DNA from: Clostridiales bacterium
GTDB lineage: Bacteria > Bacillota > Clostridia > Christensenellales > Pumilibacteraceae
Assembly: GCA_022511445.1 (NCBI GenBank)
Contig: JAFLVE010000016.1
Coordinates: forward strand, 1 to 64,000
Length of the DNA: 64,000 bases
Direction of reading: 5' to 3'
The translations under genes were made by a program, and so were the position numbers. The notes beneath the pieces were generated by a model. It ran no database searches. It had not been told where the DNA came from and saw only the letters and a program-made list of their open reading frames with translations. Below, piece after piece: positions 39,768 through 50,010 of the stretch; positions within the stretch are counted from its first letter, which is position 1, and each line of letters begins with the position of its first letter.

Positions 39768-40490
39768 TTATACGTACTCAACGCTATAAAGATACAGTCC
39801 GCAGGCGGGAGCGGTGTCCTTACACAGCGTTCTGTCGCCCTTTTCGATAAGCTCGGTCAAGCTTATATCCTCTCCCGAGCCGATACGCGTTAGCTGTGCC
39901 GCGATAATGCGCACCATGTTGTACAAAAACCCGTCGGCGGTTATGTAAAACCCGACAAAGTCGCCGTGCCGCTCGACCCTAACCTCGTGCACCGTGCGAA
40001 CGGTCGTTTTTGCGCCGCTGCCCGAAGCCATAAAGCATTTAAAGTCGTGCTTGCCTATAAGCTCCCTTGCCGCCTTATCCATTCTTTTTTCGTCGAGGCT
40101 TGTCCTGTTGTACACTCTGCCGTTAAGCACGGGGAGCGGAGCGCCAGTATAATAAAGATAAAGATAAGTTTTTTTCTTGACCGACTTCCGCGCGTCGAAT
40201 TCTTCGTCCGCATACTCGGCGGTTAATACTCGCACCTCGGCGGGCAAATACGCGTTCAGCCCGCCGACCACGGTTTTTAACGGCAGTTCCTTTTCGACCG
40301 AAAAGTGCGCGACCTGCGCGACGGCATGCACGCCCGCGTCCGTCCTGCCCGAGCCCGTAACGCGCGTTTTCTCGCCGCACAGCTTGTAAACGGCGGTCTC
40401 CACAGCGTCCTGAATACTGTTTCCGCTCGGCTGACTTTGCCAGCCGCAAAATGGTGTTCCGTCATAAGAAAGCGTTATCTTGTACTTCAT
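39768..40490 (-). CDS. truA: tRNA pseudouridine synthase A
   Basis: MKYKITLSYDGTPFCGWQSQPSGNSIQDAVE; GSGRTDAGVHAVAQVAHF; start trimmed to MKYK just after ecfT. Confidence 0.96.
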   Translation of the reverse strand: MKYKITLSYDGTPFCGWQSQPSGNSIQDAVETAVYKLCGEKTRVTGSGRTDAGVHAVAQVAHFSVEKELPLKTVVGGLNAYLPAEVRVLTAEYADEEFDARKSVKKKTYLYLYYTGAPLPVLNGRVYNRTSLDEKRMDKAARELIGKHDFKCFMASGSGAKTTVRTVHEVRVERHGDFVGFYITADGFLYNMVRIIAAQLTRIGSGEDISLTELIEKGDRTLCKDTAPACGLYLYSVEYV

Positions 40491-40491
40491 C

Positions 40492-41331
40492 TTATAACCC
40501 CACCGCGGCAATAAACGCCCAATTAAACCAATTGTATTTTAAAAACAGTATGGCTACGAAAATAGCGCACCACAATAACAGCGCAATCACGTCGCCGAAA
40601 TGGAATTTAAGCGACTTCATTCGCGTTCTCCCTTTTGCGCCGCGGTAGCAACGGCTGTCCATGGCGTCGGCAAGCTCGTCCGCGCGGCGGAAAGAGGACA
40701 CGAACAGAGGGATAAGCACGGGAATCATCGCCTTTATCTTTTTGAACGGATTCCTCGACTCGAACTCCGCGCCGCGCGCCTTTTGCGCGGAAGTTATCTT
40801 ATCCGTCTCCTCGACGAGCGTGGGGATAAGCCTAAGCGCAATGCTCATAATAAGCGCAAGCTCGTGCACGGGGAAACGCAGTTTTTTAAGCGGAGACATT
40901 AGGCTCTCCAGTCCGTCGCAAAGCTCTGTCGGCGTGGAGGTAAGGGTAAGAAGCGTGGGCATGGTGACAAGAAGCATAAGCCGCCAAGCAAGCTTAACCG
41001 AAGCGTATATCCCGCCGAGATATATATGGAAAACGCCCCATTCGGCAAGCGGAGCCTCGCCCTCCTCGGTGTAGAACAGCATCATAAGCACGGTGGTTAT
41101 AAGCACGATAACAAGCACGAGCCGCAGGCTTTTAAGCACCTTAAGCGGCGGCACGCGCGAAATGATTACCGTAATAATCACAAACAGGGTTAGTAGCCCG
41201 AACGACACAAAGCTGGCGCAAAACATCGTCATCACGATATACAACAGCAAAATGACAAGCTTAAACCGAGGGTCGGCACGGTGAACTATCGACTTTGCGG
41301 GATAGTATTGTCCAAACGTCATATCACGCAC
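40492..41331 (-). CDS. ecfT: Energy-coupling factor transporter transmembrane protein EcfT
   Basis: MTFGQYYPAKSIVHRADPRFKLVILLLYIV; AQKARGAEFE motif; follows two ECF ATPase genes. Confidence 0.95.
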   Translation of the reverse strand: MRDMTFGQYYPAKSIVHRADPRFKLVILLLYIVMTMFCASFVSFGLLTLFVIITVIISRVPPLKVLKSLRLVLVIVLITTVLMMLFYTEEGEAPLAEWGVFHIYLGGIYASVKLAWRLMLLVTMPTLLTLTSTPTELCDGLESLMSPLKKLRFPVHELALIMSIALRLIPTLVEETDKITSAQKARGAEFESRNPFKKIKAMIPVLIPLFVSSFRRADELADAMDSRCYRGAKGRTRMKSLKFHFGDVIALLLWCAIFVAILFLKYNWFNWAFIAAVGL

Positions 41332-42187
41332 GGCGTCTACCCTCCTTTAAAGCGAGAAGCGCCTCGACAAGCTCGTCCTCGTCCGTTATCGACGGGTCTA
41401 TATCAAGCCCCGAATCAGTAAGCTTAGAGGCAATCTCGGTGACAAGCGGAAGCCTTACGCCGCACGAGGAAATAACCTCCTGCGAGCCGAACAGCTCGCG
41501 CGGGGTGTATACTCCCACCACCGCGCCGCGCCGCATAACGGCAATCTTATTGCAGTACGACGCAACCTCGTCCATGTTGTGCGATATCATAACGACGGTC
41601 GGGCACATGGTTTTTATTTTTACTATTAAATCCATTACGGCGCGCTTACCTACGGGATCGAGTCCCGCAGTCGGCTCGTCGAGAACGAGAATTTTGGGCT
41701 TCATTGCAATTACGCCCGCGAGCGCCACTCTGCGCTTTTGCCCGCCCGAAAGCTCGAAGGGCGAACGCTCCGCCACCTCGGCGTAGTTTAGCCCGACAAG
41801 CTCTATCGCCTCGCGCGCTCTTTTCTTTTGCTCGTCTACCGAAAGTCCGAGGTTTTTGGGTCCGAACATAACGTCCTTTTCGACGGTGTCGTCAAAAAGC
41901 TGATGCTCGGGGTACTGAAACACCATGCCGACGCGTTCCCTTACCGACTTAACGTTAATCCTTTTCGAGGAAAGGTCTATGCCGTCGACAATAACGGTGC
42001 CGCTTTTTTTCTGAACGCGCGTAAGTGCGTTAAAGTGCGACACGAGCGTGCTCTTGCCCGCGCCGGTGTTGCCTATTATGCCGAAAAAGTCGCCCTCCTC
42101 TATCTCGAGGTCGACGTTAAATAGCGCCTGCGACATGAACGGCGTTTTGGGGCTGTAAACGTACGAAAGCTTTTGTACAGAAATCAT
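41324..42187 (-). CDS. ecfA2: Energy-coupling factor transporter ATPase EcfA2
   Basis: GIIGNTGAGKSTLVSHFNAL; LSGGQKRRVALAG; LDEPTAGLDP. Confidence 0.94.
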   Translation of the reverse strand: MISVQKLSYVYSPKTPFMSQALFNVDLEIEEGDFFGIIGNTGAGKSTLVSHFNALTRVQKKSGTVIVDGIDLSSKRINVKSVRERVGMVFQYPEHQLFDDTVEKDVMFGPKNLGLSVDEQKKRAREAIELVGLNYAEVAERSPFELSGGQKRRVALAGVIAMKPKILVLDEPTAGLDPVGKRAVMDLIVKIKTMCPTVVMISHNMDEVASYCNKIAVMRRGAVVGVYTPRELFGSQEVISSCGVRLPLVTEIASKLTDSGLDIDPSITDEDELVEALLALKEGRRRA

Positions 42188-43077
42188 ACTTCACCCCCGC
42201 CGTTATGATTTTTCTCCCCGTCCGAAACAGCCTCGCCGCGGTCTACATCGAGCGCGGAAAGTGCGGATGACACAAACGAATCTATATCGAGCGGAGCGCC
42301 GAGATCGAGCCCGCGCGCTCGAAGCTTTTGGGCAAGCCTGACCGAAATAGGCAAATCGAGTCCCGCATCGGTAAAAATCTCGGGCGTGGAAAAAAGCTCC
42401 CTCCCGCCGTCCGCGACAATGTGACCGCGGTCGAGTATTATTATTCTGTCGGCGCGCGCGGCTTCTTCCATGAAGTGCGTTATCATGAGCACCGCCATGT
42501 TTTCCTCGCGGTTGAGCTTTTCGACGACGTTCATAACCTCCGCCCGTCCGTCGGGGTCGAGCATGCCCGTCGCCTCGTCGAGTATCATCATCTGCGGCTT
42601 TAAGGCAAGCACGCCGGCAATCGCGACGCGCTGCTTTTGCCCGCCCGAAAGCCGAAGCGGACCCGACTTTGCGTACTCGCTCATGCCCACGCAATTAAGC
42701 GCCCAATCGACGCGCTCGCGTATCTCCGCGGGAGCAAGCCCGAGATTTTCGGGACCGAACGCGACGTCGTCCTCGACTATGGACGTTACCATTTGGTTAT
42801 CGGGGTTTTGGAACACGACGCCTATTCTTTTTCTGATCTCGTAAAGGCTCTTTTTATCCGAGGTGGACATTCCGTCTACGGTAATAAAGCCGCGGTCGGG
42901 AAGTATCAGCCCGTTACAAAGTCTGGCGAGCGTGCTCTTACCCGAGCCGTTACAGCCGACAAGCGCGACAAACTCGCCGCGCTCTATCGAAAGGCTTACG
43001 GATTGTAGCGCCTGAATATATTCGTCGTCTCCGCTGCTGTAAGCGTAATCGACTGATTTTATATCCAAAAACGGCAT
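42184..43077 (-). CDS. ecfA1: Energy-coupling factor transporter ATPase EcfA1
   Basis: ALVGCNGSGKSTLARLCNGL; LSGGQKQRVAIAG; LDEATGMLDP. Confidence 0.94.
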   Translation of the reverse strand: MPFLDIKSVDYAYSSGDDEYIQALQSVSLSIERGEFVALVGCNGSGKSTLARLCNGLILPDRGFITVDGMSTSDKKSLYEIRKRIGVVFQNPDNQMVTSIVEDDVAFGPENLGLAPAEIRERVDWALNCVGMSEYAKSGPLRLSGGQKQRVAIAGVLALKPQMMILDEATGMLDPDGRAEVMNVVEKLNREENMAVLMITHFMEEAARADRIIILDRGHIVADGGRELFSTPEIFTDAGLDLPISVRLAQKLRARGLDLGAPLDIDSFVSSALSALDVDRGEAVSDGEKNHNGGGEV

Positions 43078-43162
43078 ACCGAAATTATACCCCTAATAAC
43101 CGTTATTGTCAATCGATTAGCCGCGCGCGCACTCCGCCACGCTCGGCTTTACGGTTAAAAAA

Positions 43163-43194
43163 ATCCGAGCACGCCGCTGTGGGTATGCTCGGAT
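43163..43194 (-). terminator. Terminator downstream of the 591-aa lipoprotein
   Basis: ATCCGAGCA...TGCTCGGAT followed (minus strand) by T7. Confidence 0.75.
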
Positions 43195-43250
43195 CGGTTT
43201 GTACGCGGATATCGGTTGCGCCTAAAGCGGCGCATCATAAAACTTCGCGT

Positions 43251-45026
43251 TTATTCCGCGGGCTGATAGTCGAAATCGGGATACTCTTCGTAATCTCCGT
43301 CCGAGCCGCCGAAAAGCTTGGAAAATACGGGAACGGAAACGTTTACCGCAGAATCGAGCGTTGCGTCCTTCGCCACGAAGAAGTAAACGTTAAGGACGTA
43401 CGTCTCGCCTTCGCCGTAGGATACAAGCGCGGTCATGAAAACGGTGCCCGACTGCTCGGTGTAGAAGTTTTCCGCCGAGATTACGGGAGAAAGCGCGGAC
43501 GCCTTTACCGAGAAGGTCTTGGTTTCGGCGTTGTACGTTACGGCGTTATCCATGCCGGAGTAAGGCTCGCCCTGTACGTTATAGAAGGTATAGCCGGAAA
43601 CGGTTATATCGCTTCCCTCTTCGTAGTAGAAGTCGTAGGTCGCGTCCTTAGAGTCCGCTCTTACTATAACCGAAACTTCGACGTGCTCGGGGTTATCCTC
43701 TCTTTCGGGCGCGGTTAGCGTAAACTCGCCTTCGGTCGTGTAGTCGGAGAAGTCGAGCACGGCGTTAATCGAGTAGTCGTTGTCGGCAAAGAACTCGGCG
43801 TCGTCGCCGTCGACGGAAGTATAGTTGTGCGCCACACCCGCGTCGAGCGTTATCTTGGAGAAGTTGTAGTCGTCGTCGAACGTGAACTTGATTTCTGCGT
43901 CGAGCTTTGTAAACTTGACGTTATTCTTAATGAGAATGGCAAGGTCGGGCGGAAGCTCGTCGCCGTAGGTGTCGACCGCGGTCTTGAAAGGAATCGAATC
44001 GAGCACGCCGATCAAAACGCCTTTCATTATTCTGAGCTTGGCGGGGGTTGCGGCAACGTCGTCGGGATTTACGGGCGAGAAGAGCGCCGTGTTAATCGCT
44101 TCGAACAAGTCGTCGGGGTCTATTCCGCCCGCAGGACCTTCTTCATCTTCTTCGGGATCGCTCTCGCCGAACAGCTTCGCTTCCATATAGTTTGTAAGAG
44201 CGGTGAGCGTCTCGCCGACCGTGCGGGCGTCGATTATCTCCCACGCTTCTTCGGGAAGCCCCATTCCCGAACTTTCGAGAATGTCTTTAACCGAAACGCC
44301 GAGCGTATCGTTAATTTCGTCCAAAAGCTCGCCCAGCGTTGCGTCCTTAACCGCGTCGTAATTATTGATAAGCGCGGTGAGCACGCCGTCGAGCGTCTTG
44401 TATCTCGAGTCGGCGACAAACATCGCCAGGTACGTGTCGATAAGCTTAAGCACGGAGGTTTTTCCGTCCTTGTACGCGCTTTGAGCGGGATCGGCAAAAA
44501 GGTTGACAACCTCCTTAAGCGCAAGATTATACGTACCCGTCTTTGTCGAAGGATCGTACTTTACCTGCTCCTGAAGCTTATTGTAAAACTCGAGCTTTTC
44601 CGCAGGGGTTTCGGGAAGCATGCCGTACACTACGTCCTTAAGATACGCGGCGTAACCGCTCGGAAGGAACTGACTGTAATAGTACACTTCGCCGTCCTCT
44701 TCGTAGTAGCTGTATCCCGTAGCGAAGTTATAGTAGACTGTTTCTCCGTCGCCGGGGACCTTGAGTACGTCGCCCTTCTTTTCGAGAACGTTTTCCGCCG
44801 TAACGGGATTTTTCGCGCTTTTGCTGTCACGTGTTATCTTAACGTTAACCTTATAGCCGTGCGCAGTCAAAAGAGCGTCTATCGCCTCCATCGTCTTATC
44901 GGCAGGGAGCGCGTTTTTATCTTCGGGAGTAGGCGTGGGCTCTACCTCTTCGTTACAAGCGACGAGCGCAAAGCACATCAGCATTGCAACAAAGATCGAT
45001 ATGATCGAAAGCAATTTCTTTTTCAT
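43251..45026 (-). CDS. Secreted lipoprotein of unknown function
   Basis: MKKKLLSIISIFVAMLMCFALVACNEEVEPTPTPEDK lipobox (FALVAC). Confidence 0.8.
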   Translation of the reverse strand: MKKKLLSIISIFVAMLMCFALVACNEEVEPTPTPEDKNALPADKTMEAIDALLTAHGYKVNVKITRDSKSAKNPVTAENVLEKKGDVLKVPGDGETVYYNFATGYSYYEEDGEVYYYSQFLPSGYAAYLKDVVYGMLPETPAEKLEFYNKLQEQVKYDPSTKTGTYNLALKEVVNLFADPAQSAYKDGKTSVLKLIDTYLAMFVADSRYKTLDGVLTALINNYDAVKDATLGELLDEINDTLGVSVKDILESSGMGLPEEAWEIIDARTVGETLTALTNYMEAKLFGESDPEEDEEGPAGGIDPDDLFEAINTALFSPVNPDDVAATPAKLRIMKGVLIGVLDSIPFKTAVDTYGDELPPDLAILIKNNVKFTKLDAEIKFTFDDDYNFSKITLDAGVAHNYTSVDGDDAEFFADNDYSINAVLDFSDYTTEGEFTLTAPEREDNPEHVEVSVIVRADSKDATYDFYYEEGSDITVSGYTFYNVQGEPYSGMDNAVTYNAETKTFSVKASALSPVISAENFYTEQSGTVFMTALVSYGEGETYVLNVYFFVAKDATLDSAVNVSVPVFSKLFGGSDGDYEEYPDFDYQPAE

Positions 45027-45236
45027 GTCTTTTTATCTCCTTAAAAAATTGATAACTTAATATAACACCGCCGTTTTTAGTTGTCAAGGCAAAAACCGTA
45101 CAAAACACATTAAAAATGTATTAAAAATTCCGTTATCGTGTCACTTTTTGTAGGCGGCGTATATGCGTATATCGAATATAATTTGTGCCGCATATAAAAC
45201 GTTTATTCCGACCTCGGTTTGTCGCGCGCTCTCCAT

Positions 45237-45270
45237 CTCATCATTTCGACCGAAGCGGACGTGAGGAATA
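45237..45270. repeat. Fragment of dispersed intergenic repeat (CATCATTTCGACCGAAGCGGACGTGAGG)
   Basis: Its inverse (CGCTCACTTCGGTCGAAATGATGGG) occurs in the composite element at about 62878-62905. Confidence 0.5.
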
Positions 45271-45285
45271 TAATCCAAATAAAAA

Positions 45286-45300
45286 CCCCGCAAAGCGGGG
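45286..45300 (-). terminator. Terminator downstream of aconitase
   Basis: CCCCGC-AAA-GCGGGG with a T5 run on the minus strand. Confidence 0.75.
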
Positions 45301-45354
45301 TAAAATCAAATCATCTTAACATTGATCGGCGAGCATAACTTTGTTTTCATTTTT

Positions 45355-47283
45355 TCATTTTACATTAGGCGAAGCCGACTTCATGTAATTAATTGTTCCG
45401 CCCGCTTTAAGGATATCCTTTTGTCTGTCGTTAACGTTAAGCGACGCGGTAAACGCTCGGCCCTTCGTCTTGTTTTCTATTTTGGCTTTCCCGCAGTTTA
45501 CCGCCTCGACGGGGTCGGCTATTAAGAGCACGTCGCCCTGCTCTATCCCGTCGTAGTCGGACGGGTTGTCGAAAACGAGCGGAAGAATTCCCGAATTGAT
45601 AAGGTTGTCGCGGTGGATACGCGCAATGCTTTTAACTATCGCGGCGCGGATACCGAGCTGGAGCGGGGCGAGCGCGGCGTGCTCGCGGGAGCTGCCCTGC
45701 CCGTAGTTTTCGCCGCCGACGATTATTCCGCCGCCCAAAGCCTCGGTGCGCTCGGCAAAGTGTTCGTCCACCGTCGAGAGGCAGAACGAGGAAAGATACG
45801 GAATGTTGGAGCGGTACGGCAGGAGCTTTGCGTTGCTCGGCATAATGTCGTCCGTAGTTATATTGTCGCCCACCTTAATTGTAACCGTCTTTTCTATACT
45901 CCCCGACAGCTTTTCCCCTATCGGGAATGGCTTAATGTTTGGTCCGCGCTCTATCGCTATATCGGTGAAATCGGCGGGATTGAGAATAAGATTGTCGTTT
46001 ATATCGAAGCGGGTCGGCATTTTAACGTCAATCGGCGCGTCCTCCGGCGGAACGGTTATTACGCCCGCGATTGCGCTGTACGCGGCGGTAAGCGGCGAAA
46101 CGAGAAAAACGCTCGCGCTTTTCGTGCCGCTTCGCGCATAGAAGTTTCGGTTAAAGGTGCGGAGACTTACCGCGTTTGTCTTGGGGCTTTGTCCCATACC
46201 TATACACGGTCCGCAAGCGCATTCGAGAATGCGCGCGCCGCTGTCGAGTATGTCTTTTAACGCGCCGCACTTACTCAGCATTGTAAGCACCTGCTTGGAC
46301 CCGGGGCTTATCGTAAGCGACACGTCGGGATTAACCCTTTTGCCCTTGAGCACCGCCGCCACCTTCAGCATGGTGAGAAGCGACGAGTCGGTACAGCTTC
46401 CAATGCACACCTGGTCGACCTTTTTCCCCGCAAGCTCGGACACGGTAACCACGTTATCGGGCATGTGCGGCGCCGCGGCGAGCGGCTCGATTTCAGATAG
46501 GTCGATTTCTATAATTCTATCGTACGAGGCGCCGCTGTCGGCACAAAGCGAAACGAAATCGCTCTCTCTCCCCTGCGCGCGCAAAAACGCTTTGGTGCGC
46601 GTATCGGACGGGAAAACTGAAGTCGTCGCGCCGAGCTCGGCGCCCATGTTTGTGACCGTCGCACGCTCGGGTACGGACAGGCTCTTTACGCCGTCGCCGA
46701 AATACTCGACGATTTTCCCCACCCCGCCCTTGACGGAGAGGATACGAAGCACCTCGAGTATAAGGTCCTTTGCGGTCGCGTTGGGTTTAAGCGCGCCGGT
46801 AAGCTTAATGCCTATTACCTCGGGCATTGTGAGATTGAGCGTGCCCTTTGCCATGGCGAGCGCGACGTCCAATCCGCCCGCGCCTATTGCGAGCATGCCT
46901 ATTCCGCCGCCCGTGGGCGTGTGCGAGTCGGAGCCGACGAGGGTGTATCCGGGCACGCCGAAACGCTCGAGGTGGACCTGGTGACATATCCCGTTGCCCG
47001 GCTTAGATACAAACACGCCGTGGGATAATGCCACCGACTGAATATACGCGTGGTCGTCGGCGTTTTCAAAGCCCGATTGAAGAGTGTTGTGATCTATGTA
47101 CGCGACGGAGCGCTTTGTAACAACCTTATCTACGCCGAGCGCCTCGAGCTGAAGATAGCACATGGTGCCCGTGGAGTCCTGCGTAAGCGTTTGGTCGACC
47201 GAAATTACTATGGGATTACCCGCCTTCGGCTCGCCCGAAACGAGATGCGACAAAATTAGCTTTTGCGTGAGATTGAGTTTCAT
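45355..47283 (-). CDS. Aconitate hydratase
   Basis: VGSDSHTPTGGGIGMLAIGAGGLDVA; CACGPCIGMGQSPK; GGENYGQGSSREHAALAP. Confidence 0.95.
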   Translation of the reverse strand: MKLNLTQKLILSHLVSGEPKAGNPIVISVDQTLTQDSTGTMCYLQLEALGVDKVVTKRSVAYIDHNTLQSGFENADDHAYIQSVALSHGVFVSKPGNGICHQVHLERFGVPGYTLVGSDSHTPTGGGIGMLAIGAGGLDVALAMAKGTLNLTMPEVIGIKLTGALKPNATAKDLILEVLRILSVKGGVGKIVEYFGDGVKSLSVPERATVTNMGAELGATTSVFPSDTRTKAFLRAQGRESDFVSLCADSGASYDRIIEIDLSEIEPLAAAPHMPDNVVTVSELAGKKVDQVCIGSCTDSSLLTMLKVAAVLKGKRVNPDVSLTISPGSKQVLTMLSKCGALKDILDSGARILECACGPCIGMGQSPKTNAVSLRTFNRNFYARSGTKSASVFLVSPLTAAYSAIAGVITVPPEDAPIDVKMPTRFDINDNLILNPADFTDIAIERGPNIKPFPIGEKLSGSIEKTVTIKVGDNITTDDIMPSNAKLLPYRSNIPYLSSFCLSTVDEHFAERTEALGGGIIVGGENYGQGSSREHAALAPLQLGIRAAIVKSIARIHRDNLINSGILPLVFDNPSDYDGIEQGDVLLIADPVEAVNCGKAKIENKTKGRAFTASLNVNDRQKDILKAGGTINYMKSASPNVK

Positions 47284-47289
47284 AAATTT

Positions 47290-47616
47290 CTACCTGTCCT
47301 CTCTGAAGTAGCGCGGCAACGGTTTAATGGTGCCTGCGGAGTTTTCGAGCGAGAGCACGTCAAAGTCCACGTCCTCCACAAAGTCGCGTGTAAAAAAGCG
47401 CACTATGTTAAAATGCACAAAGTTGTACACGTGGCTTTTGAGTATTACGGGCGTGGGAATATCGAGCGCGTGCGTTATATCGCAAACGTACTCGAAAAGC
47501 CTCTCCTCCTCGAACGGTCCGTCGAGGGTATACAGATAGTTTCGCGTTATCTTTTCGCCCTTGAGCGTTTTTGCCCAAATCTGCGGATATACCTTTGCCT
47601 TGAGTTCTCTTTCCAT
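47290..47616 (-). CDS. Hypothetical protein (108 aa) upstream of aconitase
   Basis: 7 bp upstream of the acn start, same strand; MERELKAKVYPQIWAKTLKGEKITRNYLYTLDG. Confidence 0.7.
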   Translation of the reverse strand: MERELKAKVYPQIWAKTLKGEKITRNYLYTLDGPFEEERLFEYVCDITHALDIPTPVILKSHVYNFVHFNIVRFFTRDFVEDVDFDVLSLENSAGTIKPLPRYFREDR

Positions 47617-47697
47617 ATCTTAAGTATAGCATATCCCGCGCGAGTTATCAACAAAAAAACGCACCGATTGCCGCGCGCCGCGCATTCCGAAACACTA

Positions 47698-47726
47698 TTG
47701 ATTTTATAATTCGATTCTGGTATACT
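47698..47726 (+). promoter_or_regulatory. Sigma-A type promoter
   Basis: TTGATT-N17-TATACT upstream of the ORF at 47743. Confidence 0.6.
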
Positions 47727-47742
47727 TAATAAGAGGTGTATT

Positions 47743-47979
47743 ATGGAACTCGACGGCAAAATGCTTGTATCAATAAGCGAAACCCAAAAAGACTTTAACG
47801 CAACGAAAAAAGTCGCGGACGAGCACGGCGTAGCAATAATCGCAGACGGCGCGCCTAAGTATCTGCTTTTCGCGCTGACCGACGACGAGGGGGAAAAACT
47901 CCGTAAAGAGCTTGTGGGAAATGCGGCAAAGTCAGTTATGAAAAAATATGCCAAAGCCTTCGAGGAGCTCGCAAAATAG
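47743..47979 (+). CDS. Phd/YefM antitoxin-like small protein
   Basis: MLVSISETQKDFNATKKVADEHGVAIIADGAPKYLLFALTDDEGEKL resembles the Phd/YefM fold; own promoter, RBS and terminator. Confidence 0.65.
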   Translation: MELDGKMLVSISETQKDFNATKKVADEHGVAIIADGAPKYLLFALTDDEGEKLRKELVGNAAKSVMKKYAKAFEELAK

Positions 47980-48047
47980 AATCGTCGGCATTTCGTGTAA
48001 TTAGTTAATATTTTCGGACTTGCGCGCTTTACACGCCGTTAAAAAAT

Positions 48048-48070
48048 ATCCGACCGCATTGCGGTCGGAT
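48048..48070. terminator. Bidirectional terminator
   Basis: ATCCGACCGC-ATT-GCGGTCGGAT with T/A tracts on both sides. Confidence 0.85.
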
Positions 48071-48124
48071 TTTAATTGTTCCGTATTCGTTTTTATTTAT
48101 TATAAACCGCGCGGCGGCATTCTA

Positions 48125-48583
48125 TTATACCAAAGGCGTTACAAAATAATAGTAGTTGTATATACCCCAAGCGATGTCCTCAAGCAACGAGATTAACATT
48201 ATGTAAAAAACGATAACCATGATGAACGAAACGACGACGGCGGCTATAGACAGCTTAAATCCGAGGTCGCAGTCCTTATCGGTAGCGGCGGTTTTTGCTT
48301 TCAAGCCGAGGCGGGACATTACAATACCCACAATGCCGAGAGCAAGACTGACGTAATTAAGAAAAGGAATTATCGAGGTGGAAAGACACACAATGCCGAG
48401 TATCTTACTCACCTTCGAAAATACAGTCCAAACCTTGGGCGGCTTATCTGCGGGCGCTGCCGCCGCCGCGGTCTCCGAAACCGTTTTCGACGGCTCCGTT
48501 TCCTTTTGACGAACGTCCGCTCCGCAGTACGCACAGAACTTGGATTCTTTGTCTATTTCCTTACCGCAATTTTTACAAAACAT
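48125..48583 (-). CDS. Zinc-ribbon membrane protein
   Basis: MFCKNCGKEIDKESKFCAYCGADV followed by TM helices; start trimmed to MFCKNC. Confidence 0.8.
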   Translation of the reverse strand: MFCKNCGKEIDKESKFCAYCGADVRQKETEPSKTVSETAAAAAPADKPPKVWTVFSKVSKILGIVCLSTSIIPFLNYVSLALGIVGIVMSRLGLKAKTAATDKDCDLGFKLSIAAVVVSFIMVIVFYIMLISLLEDIAWGIYNYYYFVTPLV

Positions 48584-48711
48584 CGTTTCCTCCGATAACG
48601 GCAATATTTGTTGTATCGTATAAATGATAATATTCTATATTGTAATTTCGTTTAAAAATACATTAGAATTACATTAAAAACAAAACCGCAACGCCGAAGC
48701 CGACCGCAAAA

Positions 48712-48732
48712 AAGGACGGCTCAACCGTCCTT
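48712..48732 (-). terminator. Terminator downstream of the stand-alone GMP synthetase domain gene
   Basis: AAGGACGG-CTCAA-CCGTCCTT with T run on the minus strand. Confidence 0.75.
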
Positions 48733-48863
48733 AATTGTTTATTTATATCTTTTTTCGAGTCGTTATTCATTTAACCGCTTTAACCGAGTTTAAGATATTA
48801 GTCGGGTGTGATGTCAAGTACTCTATGCGGTCTACACACGACGTTCGCCGAGCCTTCGGCTTG

Positions 48864-49844
48864 TTATTCCCACTCGATTGTGCCGGAGGGCTTGGGCGTA
48901 AGGTCGTAGAGCACGCGGTTTACGCCTTTAACCTCGGTGGTTATGCGCTTTGTAATATGCTTAAGGAGCTCGTACGGAATTTCTTCAATCGTGGCGGTCA
49001 TAGCGTCCGTGGTATTAACGGCGCGAATGATTACGGGATAGGCAAACGTGCGCGCGCCGTCCTTTACGCCGACCGACTTAAAATCGGGAACGGCGGTAAA
49101 ATACTGCCACACCTTGCCCTCGAGCCCGTGCTTTGCGAACTCCTCGCGAAGTATCGCGTCGCTCTCTCTTACCGCTTCCAAGCGGTCGCGCGTGATTGCG
49201 CCGAGGCACCTGACGCCGAGTCCGGGGCCGGGGAACGGCTGACGGTACACCATGCCGTCGGGCAGTCCGAGCGCGCTTCCCACTACGCGCACCTCGTCCT
49301 TGTACAGGAACTTGAGCGGCTCGACAAGCTCGAACTTAAGATCGTCGGGAAGCCCGCCCACGTTGTGATGCGCCTTAACGCCGACGCTCTCGATAATGTC
49401 GGGATAGATAGTACCCTGCGCCAAAAACTCGATGCCGTCCAACTTTCTCGCTTCCTCTTCGAAAACGCGGATAAACTCGGCGCCGATTATTTTGCGCTTC
49501 TTTTCGGGATCGGAAACATTCTCGAGCTTGGTCAAGAATCTATCAACCGCGTCCACGTAGACGAGGTTGGCGTTCATCTGATTGCGGAAAACCTCCACAA
49601 CCTGCTCGGGCTCACCCTTGCGTAACAGACCGTGGTTAACGTGTACGCAAACAAGCTGCTTGCCTATTGCCTTAATGAGTAGCGCCGCAACAACCGAGCT
49701 GTCGACGCCGCCGGAGAGCGCGAGGAGCACCTTTTTGCTTCCCACCTGCTTTTTAAGGAGCTTAACCTGCTCGGAGATAAAGCTGTCGGCAAGCGCCTTT
49801 GTGGTGATACGCGCCATGCTTTCGGGCCGTTTGTTGTTTTCCAT
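48864..49844 (-). CDS. GMP synthase ATP-PPase domain protein lacking the glutamine amidotransferase domain
   Basis: [45 protein letters not shown]...GTIYPDIIES...[12 protein letters not shown]...KPSGTIEWE; no GATase region. Confidence 0.93.
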   Translation of the reverse strand: MENNKRPESMARITTKALADSFISEQVKLLKKQVGSKKVLLALSGGVDSSVVAALLIKAIGKQLVCVHVNHGLLRKGEPEQVVEVFRNQMNANLVYVDAVDRFLTKLENVSDPEKKRKIIGAEFIRVFEEEARKLDGIEFLAQGTIYPDIIESVGVKAHHNVGGLPDDLKFELVEPLKFLYKDEVRVVGSALGLPDGMVYRQPFPGPGLGVRCLGAITRDRLEAVRESDAILREEFAKHGLEGKVWQYFTAVPDFKSVGVKDGARTFAYPVIIRAVNTTDAMTATIEEIPYELLKHITKRITTEVKGVNRVLYDLTPKPSGTIEWE

Positions 49845-50010
49845 AATTTCCTCCCTATTTATGCTTTTTTATGTACATAGTATAGCGTAAATCGGTTACC
49901 GAAATCAAGCGAATCGGCATTAAAAAGTAACGTAAGTATTACTTGCTTACATAAAACTCTTTTAGACTTTGTGGCGGCGAAGATGACGCCTCTTCACTAT
50001 TCACTATTAC

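Noticed and set aside
43827-45044. 405-aa plus-strand ORF
   Set aside because: Antisense to the 591-aa lipoprotein; shadow ORF.
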